DNA of 64,000 nt from positions 558,001-622,000 of the forward strand of contig CAWFXQ010000008.1 of the NCBI GenBank assembly GCA_963819845.1. The letters are read 5' to 3'. Numbering within the stretch: position 1 is the stretch's first letter; the number at the start of each line of letters is the position of its first letter. The stretch comes from DATAGF01 sp963819845. Lineage in GTDB: Bacteria; Actinomycetota; Thermoleophilia; Miltoncostaeales; Miltoncostaeaceae. The notes beneath the pieces were generated by a model. The model was not told the DNA's origin and made no database searches. It saw only the letters and a list, made by a program, of their open reading frames with translations. Below are positions 57,670 to 64,000 of the stretch, one piece after another. The position numbers were made by a program, and so were the translations under genes.

Positions 57670-59639
57670 CTTCGGGGCGGGCCGGAGCGCCCCGGCCTTC
57701 CGGCCGCCGCCCGCGCTCGGGCCGGGGCCCGGCGCCGCGCCGGGCGGGGCCGGCCCGCCGCCCGCCCCGGGCCGGGGCCCGGTGCGCCGCCCGCCCCCGG
57801 GCCGCCGCCGGCCGGCATCGGCGCGTCGGACGGGTCGGCGATGCCGTTGTCCAGGCGGATCACCCGGCCCGGCGAGACGGCGCCCGCCGAGTTGACCAGG
57901 AAGAGCTGGTAGTAGCCCGGGGGGGCGGCGGTGGGGTCGGCGGGGGCGGTCGCGGCGAGGCCGCCGGCCGCCGCGGAGAACGGCAGCGCGAGCAGGCGCT
58001 GGTCGACATCCAGGGCGTGGGTCGTGGCGCCGAGCCGGAGCAGGCTCACCTGGACGATGCCGGGGTCGCCCGTGCCGAGGCCGAACGACGCGCCGTAGGG
58101 CACCCCGGCCGGCGCCGACGCGATGGCCGGGCGGGCGCCGCGGTAGAGGTAGGGAGGCGAGTAGAACTGGTAGGTGCGGGCGGCCGTCGGCTGGTGCTCG
58201 GAGCGGTCGTCGCCGGCCGACACGACCCGCCCGTCGGGCAGCAGCACCGAGGTGGAGTGGTAGGTGCGGGCGTCAACCTGGGCGTCGACCTCGGTCCAGG
58301 CGCCGGTCGCCGGCGACCGCAGCTCCGCGGTGTAGACCGGCCCGGGGTAGAGGTTCCCGCCGCTGCTGCCGAGGCCTCCGCCCGTGGCGAGCAGCGTCCC
58401 GTCGGGGAGGATGGTGGTGTTGAGGTGGCTGCGCGCGCGGACGTTCGACGGGGCCGCCTGCCAGAGCCCCGGCGCCGTCGGCGTCGCCAGGAGGGTCGGG
58501 ATGTCGGCCACCAGGCTGGTGGCCGTCGCCGGGGCGTTGGAGTAGTCGACCGCGGTGTTCGACCCGCCGTTCAGCAGGATCTTCGCCGGCCCGCCCGCGC
58601 CGGAGGGCAGGAGCGTGGCCGAGCCCCACTCGCGGCGGAAGGGGAGGTTGGTGACGTCGCGCCAGGTCCAGCTGCCCGTGTCGAGCAGCGCGGTGTCGCC
58701 GGGGCCCGGACCGGCGAGCAGGAGCCTGCCGCCCGGCACGAGGAGCAGATGGGGGTAGAGGCCGAACGTCCGCGAGGCGCTCGCCTTGCGCTCGATCGAG
58801 CCGACCCCGTTCCGCGCCGGTGAGGGGGTGAAGACCTCGACGTCGGCGTTCTGGCTGTTGCCCGTGCCGCTCGAGTCGAGGCCGCCCACGATCACGACCC
58901 GCCCGTCCGGGAGCAGCGTGAGCGTCGGGTACCAGCGCCCGTCCCGCATGTCGGGCTGCTTCGTCCAGGTCTCGGTGAACGGGTCGAACGTGAGCACCAC
59001 GTCGAGGCCCTTGAAGTCGCTCGTGCCGTCGTACTGCAGGTTGCCGCCGGCCACGAGCAGGCGGCCGTCGCGCAGGAGCGTCTGGCCGCTGCACCAGATG
59101 TTGTACGGCCTGCCGGTGCGCGGGTCAACGGGCGCGTCGCGGCGCACGCTGCGGCCGGTCGCCGGGTCCCAGATGTACGTCTGGCTGTAGTTGATCGACT
59201 CGCGGTCGGCGACGGCGAGGTACTTCGGGTTCCGGGGGTACGCGAACCACATCACCTTGCCGGTGGGCAGGAGGATGGAGTTGATCGCCAGCGAGTCGGT
59301 CTGGCCCCGGCCGGTCCAGCGGCCGATCTGCGACGCGGCGGCGTGGTCGAAGGCGCGCCGCGTCGGCGCCCGGGCCGGGCAGCGGTGCGGGTTGCGCAGC
59401 CGGTAGGCGGCCTGGGCGCAGCGCACGCGCTGCGTCCGATCGGCGCGCGCGTCCACCGCGGAGGGCCAGTGGGGGTGGCCGGCGCCGTTGTCGTAGCTCG
59501 CCTCGAGGCTTGCGATGCGGTTCGCCAGGCTCCGCTCGCCCGAGCTCGCCAGCAGGGGGGAGAGCGCCAGGAGGGCGGCGGCGGCCAGCGCCGCGGCGAT
59601 GCCGCCCGCCACCCGGCCCGGCCGCCGGAAGCCGTTCAC
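57666..59639 (-). CDS. GlxA/galactose-oxidase-like copper radical oxidase
   Basis: A secreted mononuclear copper oxidase with Kelch repeats. Signal peptide residues about 8-33. The active-site set of galactose oxidase/GlxA is visible: Cys183 (YNIWCSGQ) and Tyr237 (GRWYPTLT) for the thioether cofactor, Tyr460-His461 (ARTYHSTS) and His541 (GATTHALDVDQR). Kelch-like blades recur as LLPDGRVVIVGGL, LVPGGRLLLAG and LLPDGRVVSAGD; the end is the DUF1929 beta-domain. In Streptomyces, GlxA works with a cellulose-synthase-like protein on an extracellular glycan; here a polysaccharide locus adjoins. The last 45 residues (Pro/Gly/Arg) are probably out of frame. Confidence 0.87.
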   Translation of the reverse strand: MNGFRRPGRVAGGIAAALAAAALLALSPLLASSGERSLANRIASLEASYDNGAGHPHWPSAVDARADRTQRVRCAQAAYRLRNPHRCPARAPTRRAFDHAAASQIGRWTGRGQTDSLAINSILLPTGKVMWFAYPRNPKYLAVADRESINYSQTYIWDPATGRSVRRDAPVDPRTGRPYNIWCSGQTLLRDGRLLVAGGNLQYDGTSDFKGLDVVLTFDPFTETWTKQPDMRDGRWYPTLTLLPDGRVVIVGGLDSSGTGNSQNADVEVFTPSPARNGVGSIERKASASRTFGLYPHLLLVPGGRLLLAGPGPGDTALLDTGSWTWRDVTNLPFRREWGSATLLPSGAGGPAKILLNGGSNTAVDYSNAPATATSLVADIPTLLATPTAPGLWQAAPSNVRARSHLNTTILPDGTLLATGGGLGSSGGNLYPGPVYTAELRSPATGAWTEVDAQVDARTYHSTSVLLPDGRVVSAGDDRSEHQPTAARTYQFYSPPYLYRGARPAIASAPAGVPYGASFGLGTGDPGIVQVSLLRLGATTHALDVDQRLLALPFSAAAGGLAATAPADPTAAPPGYYQLFLVNSAGAVSPGRVIRLDNGIADPSDAPMPAGGGPGAGGAPGPGPGRAAGRPRPARRRAPARARAAAGRPGRSGPPRR

Positions 59640-59715
59640 GCGGCCCCGCTGTCGGTGCGCCCCCGCACGACCCGATGCTCCCGAGCGACGGCCCGGGTCG
59701 CAACTGGCCTACCGT

Positions 59716-60358
59716 TTAGGAGCGGATCACCCGGCGAATCGACACCGCCGCGGTGACGGCGCCGCCGGCGATGCCGGCGACGACGAGCGCGAGGGCGGCG
59801 GTGCGAGCGGGCTCCACCGCGCTGAGCGCGAGGCCCAGCGCCACCGCGACGCCGGGCAGCCGGCCGGGCACGAAGGCATCCCGGGGCGGCGCGGCGGCGC
59901 GGGCGAAGTACGCGACCGCGATCAGCAGCGGCGGCGCCAGGTAGCGGAGGGTGACGAGGGCGGCGGCCCAGGCCGGCAGCCACCCCTCCGCGGCCGCGGT
60001 CCAGGCCGCCGAGAGGGCGAAGCAGGTGTCAACCGCGCCGTCGCCGGGCCGAGGGCGTCGCGGCGGGCGCCGTCGAGGCCCTCGACCATGCCCAGGTGCC
60101 ACCACAGCATCGCCGCGACCAGCGCCCACCAGGCCAGCCCCCACGCCGCCCGCGGGTCGAGCGCGATCGCGCCCGCCCAGACCAGGCCGCCGGCCGCGCC
60201 CCAGACCAGCGCCTCGCGGGCGAGGTCGGGCCGGCGGCGGGCGTCCTCGCCGAGCGCCGCATCGAGGCCGCCACGAAGGCGGCCCAGGCTCCCGGGGCAT
60301 AGCCGGCCGCGCGCAGGTCGCCCAGCGCCTGGCGCGTCCACGCCTCGCCCCCGGTCAG
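59716..60358 (-). pseudogene. Integral membrane protein, possible CDP-alcohol phosphatidyltransferase-like, two frameshifts
   Basis: Three frame segments join logically: EAWTRQALGDLRAAGYAPGA (N-terminal), LAREALVWGAAGGLVWAGAI to HLGMVEGLDGARRDALGP (middle), and DTCFALSAAWTAAAEGWLP to AVSIRRVIRS (C-terminal, about four hydrophobic helices). Two missing bases, one near 60265 in a GCC/CGG run and one near 60045, would restore 214 residues. The DGAR segment and the helix pattern recall CDP-alcohol phosphatidyltransferases, but the full D-G-x2-A-R signature is not intact. The likely start is a CTG at 60358 or a lost codon. It follows the moaD-moaE-hypothetical operon. Confidence 0.5.
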
Positions 60359-60371
60359 GGGCCGGGGCGGG

Positions 60372-60788
60372 TCAGCCGGGGCGGTAGACGTTCTCCCCGA
60401 TGTCCTTGCGGACCGCGTGCACCGGGTTGCCGGCCGCGTCCCACTGGTAGTACGAGCACGCCGGGCCGAAGGCCGGCTCGTAGACGTCGACCTTCGGGTT
60501 GCGCCCCACGTCGCGCGCCGCGGCGGCATGGCGCAGCAGCGCCGGGTCGTCGCCCTCGGGCCAGACGATGATCAGGTGCGCGGCCGTGAGGAAGTTCGCG
60601 ACGAAGCCGCAGCCCTCGGCCGGGCACGGCCACGGGTCGGTGCGCACGCAGTGCCAGCCGCTGTAGTCCTCGCCCGAGTCGTCGGTCCAGAGCTCCTCCT
60701 CGACGACCACCTCGTCGTCGAGGACCGGCTGCGGGGGCGCGACGACCGGCGCGCCGACGTCGGTGCCGGGGCGGGGGGACTCGGGCAT
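60372..60788 (-). CDS. Conserved-looking hypothetical protein with Cys/His motif
   Basis: A 138-residue protein with a Pro/acidic N-terminus and a compact C-terminal domain. CPAEGCGFVANFLTAAHLIIVW contains C-x4-C-x11-H spacing (CPAEGC...AAH), and VGRNPKVDVYEPAFGPACSYY follows; a zinc-ribbon-like or small cytosolic fold is possible. No family recognised. Its ATG overlaps the moaE stop (ATGA), so it is coupled to molybdopterin synthase genes, but no known MoCo gene has this sequence. Confidence 0.7.
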   Translation of the reverse strand: MPESPRPGTDVGAPVVAPPQPVLDDEVVVEEELWTDDSGEDYSGWHCVRTDPWPCPAEGCGFVANFLTAAHLIIVWPEGDDPALLRHAAAARDVGRNPKVDVYEPAFGPACSYYQWDAAGNPVHAVRKDIGENVYRPG

Positions 60789-61222
60789 CAGCGCGCCGCC
60801 GCCGGGTCGAGGGCGGACACGCCGTCGCGCCAGCGGGTGGCGCCGTCGTCGAAGACCGCCTGCTTCCAGATCGGCGCCCGCCGCTTGAGCTCGTCGATGA
60901 CGTAGCGGCACGCGGCGAAGGCCGCCGGGCGGTGACCCGCCGACGCGGCCACCGCGACGCTGGCCTCCCCCACCGCCACCCGGCCCACGCGGTGCGCCAC
61001 CGCAACGCGGGCGCCGAAGCGCGCCCCGGCCTCGGCGGCGACTGTCGCCATCTCGCTGAGCGCGAGCTCCTCGTAGGCCTCGTAGAACAGCTCGCGCACC
61101 CGGCCCTCGCCCTCCCCCCGCCGCGTCGTCCCGAGGAACGCGGCGGTGCCGCCGTGGTCCGGGTCGGCGACGGCCGCGAGCAGTGGCCCCAGGTCGAGGG
61201 GCTCGGGCGAGAGGGCGATCAT
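60788..61222 (-). CDS. moaE: Molybdopterin synthase catalytic subunit
   Basis: A 144-residue MoaE protein that, with thiocarboxylated MoaD, converts precursor Z (cPMP) to molybdopterin. Motifs: GGTAAFLGTTRRGEGEGRVREL, LFYEAYEELALSEM, VAVAHRVGRVAVGEASV, RPAAFAACRYVIDELKRRAPIWKQ with the conserved active-site Lys of KRxxPIWK. ATG at 61222 overlaps the moaD stop region by 4 bp. Complete and normal in length. Confidence 0.94.
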   Translation of the reverse strand: MIALSPEPLDLGPLLAAVADPDHGGTAAFLGTTRRGEGEGRVRELFYEAYEELALSEMATVAAEAGARFGARVAVAHRVGRVAVGEASVAVAASAGHRPAAFAACRYVIDELKRRAPIWKQAVFDDGATRWRDGVSALDPAAAR

Positions 61223-61473
61223 CCGCCCGACACCGGCAGCACCACCGCCACCTCGTCGCCGTCGCGCAGCGTCGCCCCCGGCAGCGTCCACTCGTGGTTG
61301 AGGGCGAAGCGGGCCCCGTCGGGCAGGCCGGCCTCGCGCACGGGCCCGGGCAGGTGGCCCCAGACCGCGCCCACCGGGGTCCCGGCCGGCACGCTCAGGC
61401 TCACCCGGTCGGCGCCGGCCACGTCGCGCAGCGAGGCGAAGAGGCGGACCGTGACCTGGATCTCGGCGGGCAC
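61219..61473 (-). CDS. moaD: Molybdopterin synthase sulfur-carrier subunit
   Basis: An 84-residue ubiquitin-fold protein ending in the Gly-Gly (LPVSGG) that is adenylated and thiocarboxylated. VRLFASLRDVAGADRVSL and FALNHEWTLPGATLRDGDEVAVV match the MoaD family. First gene of the moaD-moaE-hypothetical series. Divergent from the lysyl-oxidase-like gene. Confidence 0.93.
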   Translation of the reverse strand: MPAEIQVTVRLFASLRDVAGADRVSLSVPAGTPVGAVWGHLPGPVREAGLPDGARFALNHEWTLPGATLRDGDEVAVVLPVSGG

Positions 61474-61614
61474 CGGCCGAGTGTAGCTCGGCCCCCGCCG
61501 GCCGCCCCCCCGGCTCGAGCTTCGTCAGGTGGCTCACACATCCCTTACGGCGACCCTGCCCGAAGGTCGTGGTGGACCCCCCCACGTTCAGTTCAGACGG
61601 GGGCGGCCAGCCCG

Positions 61615-61620
61615 TAGATT
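61615..61620 (+). promoter_or_regulatory. Candidate promoter of the lysyl-oxidase-like gene (TTCAGA-17-TAGATT)
   Basis: TAGATT ends 7 nt before the GTG at 61628; TTCAGA lies 17 bp upstream of it as a possible -35. The arrangement implies a leaderless transcript. Confidence 0.45.
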
Positions 61621-61627
61621 GCGAACG

Positions 61628-63272
61628 GTGACTCGTGCCCCTCGCCGCCGATCGATCCTCGCCCTGCTCGGCGTCGCCGGAGCGGCGGCCGTCGCGCTGC
61701 CGATCATGGCCGCCACGGCCGGCCCGGGCGGCACCAACCCCGACCTGCGCGCCGACCCGGTCGAGGGCATCGAGGGGCCGCAGGTCTACTTCACCTCGCG
61801 GCCTCGGCGCCAATCAGCTGCTCATCCGGTTCGAGGGCTACGTCACCAACGTCGGCGCCGGGCCGCTCGAGGTCTCGGGCAACCCCCAGGTGGGCGGCGG
61901 CGTCCAGCAGCGGCGGTGGAGCGTCCCGGACCAGGGCGGGTTCGCCTCGCAGGCCGTTCAGCCCGTGCCCGTGAGCTACGAGACCGGCGACGGGCACAAC
62001 CACTTCCACCTCAACCGGGCGATGCGCTACTCGCTCTGGAACCTGGCGAGGACGGCCCAGGTCGCCCCGGGCCAGAAGGTCGGGCTTCTGCCTCTACGAC
62101 ATCGAGTTCGCGCCCGCGCCGTCTCCGAGCCCGGATCCCGAGGTCTACTCGGGCGACGTGACCCAGTTCTGCGACCCGGGCAACCCGGTCTCGACCGATC
62201 TGCGCATGGGCACGTCGTCCGGCTGGCGCGACGTCTACGACAAGTCGCTCGCCTACCAGTGGATCGACGTCTCCAACACGGCGCCGGGCCAGTACCTGGT
62301 GGGCGCCGAGGCCGACCCCGACAACACCATCTGGGAGGGCGGCGGCGGCGCCGAGAGCAACGCGCCGGCCTTCGCGTCCCAGCAGGTGACCATCCCCGGC
62401 TGGACGGCCCAGCCGGTCAGCCTGCCCCAGACGGGCGCGGCCCAGGCCATCCCGCTCGTCGGCGATGAAGTTCGGCACCCAGGGCAACTCCAACCTGCGC
62501 TACCGCGTGACGTCGGCGCCCGACGACGGGCACGCCTCAACATCGCCGGTGGGCCAGGACTTCACCGCCTCCACGCAGCTGGTCTACACGCCGCCTGCCG
62601 GCTACCTGGGCGGCGCCACCTTCACCTACATCGCGCGCTCGACGGCCTCGAGCTTCCCCCTCAACCCGCCGTCGGCGACGGTCTCGCTGACCAGCACGGC
62701 CCCGTCGGTCGCCATCTCCGGCGCCCCGGCGAGCCTGGTGGCGGGCACGAGCGCGCAGCTCACCGCCTCGCTGAGCAACCTGCCCGGCGGGGTCTCGTGG
62801 ACCACCAACTCGGGCGCGATCTCGGCGACCGGGCCTCTACACGGCGCCGGGCACGCCGCCGGCCGGCGGCGCCGCCACGATCCGCGCGACCAGCACCGCC
62901 AACCCGGCGATCGCCGCGCAGGTCGCCATCGGCATCACCCCGAAGCCCAAGCAGACGGCCAAGCCCGACCCCTTCGGCAAGCTGACGGCCGGCAACCGGC
63001 TGCTGTCGAAGCTCGCGATCCGCAAGGTCAGCAACCGCGTGATCGTCGGCAAGGTCGTGACCGGCCGCAAGGGCGGGCGCGTCACCATCACCACGACCTT
63101 CGGCAGGAAGGTGCTCGGCCGGTGCTCGGCGCGGATCGGCGCCCGCAAGGGCTTCACCTGCAAGGTGACCCTGAAGCGGGCCTACCCGCTGAAGAAGGTG
63201 CGGATGACCGCGAAGTTCACCGCCAAGAACGGCGGCGGCACCGCGGTGCGACGCACCTTCGTCATCCGCTAG
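61628..63272 (+). pseudogene. Secreted lysyl-oxidase-like protein, four frameshifts
   Basis: The pieces in order are: signal peptide (SILALLGVAGAAAVALPIMA); LLIRFEGYVTNVGAGPLEV and the copper-site DGHNHFHL; GFCLYDIEFA; STDLRMGTSSGWRDVYDKSL and GQYLVGAEADPDNTIWE, all typical of actinobacterial lysyl-oxidase-domain proteins; then an Ig-like part (YTPPAGYLGGATFTYIA), ATGLYTAPGTPP and a basic beta-rich C-terminal domain. Surplus single bases at about 61798, 62086, 62464 and 62833, each within a GG, GGG or CC run, break the frame; deleting them yields a continuous 546-residue protein. Error or decay cannot be told apart here. Confidence 0.8.
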
Positions 63273-63302
63273 CCCCGCGCCGGCCTCCCGCACGGCGTGT
63301 GG

Positions 63303-63308
63303 TAGCGT
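63303..63308 (+). promoter_or_regulatory. Candidate -10 element of the mutase gene (TAGCGT)
   Basis: TAGCGT ends 10 nt before the GTG at 63319, in the 46-bp gap after the lysyl-oxidase-like gene. Confidence 0.35.
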
Positions 63309-63318
63309 CGCCGCCGCA

Positions 63319-64000
63319 GTGGGCGACAGCAACGCCGGCACCGACCGCGACGTCCGGGCCACCGAATCCGGCATACCGGTCGAGCGGGTCTACGACGAGG
63401 GCTCGGTCGCGGACCTCGACCTCGGCGAGCGGCTCGGCGAACCCGGGGCGTTCCCGTTCGCGCGGGGCATCCACCCCACGATGTACCGCGAGCGCCCGTG
63501 GACGATGCGCCAGTACGCGGGCTTCGCCACGGCCGAGGAGACCAACGCCCGCTTCCGCTACCTCCTGGCCGCGGGCGCCCCGGGCCTGTCGACCGCCTTC
63601 GACCTGCCCACCCAGCTCGGGATGGACTCCGACGACCCCCTGGCGGCCGGCGAGGTGGGCCGGGTCGGGGTCGCCATCGACTCGGTCGAGGACATGGCGC
63701 GCCTGTTCGAGGGGATCCCGCTCGACCGCGTCTCGACGAGCATGACGATCAACGCCCCCGCGGCCGTCCTCCTGCTGCTCTACCAGCTGGTGGCCGAGGA
63801 GGGCGGCGCCGACCCCCGGGAGCTGCGGGGGACGATCCAGAACGACGTGCTCAAGGAGTACATCGCCCGCGGCAACTACATCTTCCCGCCCGGCCCGTCG
63901 ATGCGGCTGACCACCGACACCTTCGCCTACTGCGACGCCGAGCTGCCGCGCTGGAACACGATCTCGATCAGCGGGTACCACATCCGCGAGGCCGGCTCGA
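63319..64000 (+). CDS. Methylmalonyl-CoA mutase family large subunit (3' truncated by window)
   Basis: The first 227 residues of a B12-dependent acyl-CoA mutase. FARGIHPTMYRERPWTMRQYAGF (core piece GIHPTMYRERPWTMRQY), GLSTAFDLPTQLGMDSDDPLA, GEVGRVGVAIDSVEDM, STSMTINAPAAVLLLLY and RGTIQNDVLKEYIARGNYIFP are highly diagnostic of the substrate-binding TIM barrel. GTG at 63319 is the only reasonable start. The frame is open to the window end. Methylmalonyl-CoA versus isobutyryl- or ethylmalonyl-CoA specificity is not decidable from this part. Confidence 0.93.
   Translation, partial: MGDSNAGTDRDVRATESGIPVERVYDEGSVADLDLGERLGEPGAFPFARGIHPTMYRERPWTMRQYAGFATAEETNARFRYLLAAGAPGLSTAFDLPTQLGMDSDDPLAAGEVGRVGVAIDSVEDMARLFEGIPLDRVSTSMTINAPAAVLLLLYQLVAEEGGADPRELRGTIQNDVLKEYIARGNYIFPPGPSMRLTTDTFAYCDAELPRWNTISISGYHIREAGS

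Noticed and set aside
60355..61005. 216-residue minus-strand frame over moaE
   Set aside because: Arg/Ala/Pro-rich shadow of moaE and the hypothetical gene, which have clear homology or composition in their own frames.

Overview
The window is very GC-rich bacterial DNA with dense, often overlapping genes (many GTGA/ATGA stop-start overlaps) and frequent GTG starts. Actinobacterial traits include a primary-type sigma factor, LytR-CpsA-Psr enzyme, MoaD/MoaE, methylmalonyl-CoA mutase and promoter hexamers of the TAnnnT type placed 6-10 nt before start codons. A secreted protein at 20315-20998 (MKSPS...ALFIALGGVGYAA, pentapeptide-like 'RDI' repeats, Gly-X-Y stretch) is of a kind I associate with Thermoleophilia (Solirubrobacterales/Gaiellales). 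I infer that class, without certainty about the order.

Layout. 0-1.5 kb: 3' part of a CaiC-like acyl-CoA ligase. 1.5-6.2 kb: a compact RiPP locus on the minus strand (precursor, ABC exporter, PqqD-like recognition protein, HPr-kinase-like kinase, lasso-type B2 protease, PF14907-type nucleotidyltransferase) with no lasso cyclase; this is the most interesting system here. 6.3-11.1 kb: housekeeping operon rsmI-metG-tatD-rsmA-ispE with non-standard start codons. 11.1-16.8 kb: LCP enzyme, Trk/Ktr potassium uptake pair, FmdB-like zinc ribbon, polysaccharide deacetylase plus an LPG-synthase-like membrane protein. 16.9-19.5 kb: a MarR-controlled quinone/aromatic detoxification operon whose repressor is frameshifted, with a clear palindromic operator. 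19.5-24.6 kb: response regulator, collagen-like protein, sigma factor, folE2-ACT-def operon.

24.6-57.4 kb is an extracellular polysaccharide locus of the Wzx/Wzy type: flippase, Wzz-like protein, O-antigen ligase/polymerase, polyprenyl-phosphate sugar transferase, WecB, WecG/TagA-type and several GT2/GT4 glycosyltransferases, UDP-glucose dehydrogenase and a UDP-glucuronate-decarboxylase-like SDR, pyruvyltransferase, two parallel-beta-helix secreted proteins, an RTX calcium-binding protein and an asparagine-synthase homologue. Inside it, 38.5-44.5 kb is a translationally coupled six-gene block (C-methyltransferase, glucose-1-phosphate cytidylyltransferase, PIG-L deacetylase, DUF4910 peptidase-like protein, class IV aminotransferase, Fe(II) dioxygenase-like protein) that looks like an undescribed sugar- or amino-acid-modifying pathway. 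Five divergent intergenic regions of this locus share a 15-bp motif.

57.4-63.3 kb: a GlxA-like copper radical oxidase, a broken membrane protein, a moaD-moaE-hypothetical operon and a lysyl-oxidase-like gene broken by four single-base insertions. 63.3-64 kb: 5' part of a methylmalonyl-CoA mutase large subunit. Seven of nine inferred frameshifts fall between 57.6 and 62.9 kb, nearly all in G/C runs, so assembly errors are a serious alternative to gene decay. I recognised no tRNA, rRNA, CRISPR or insertion sequence.
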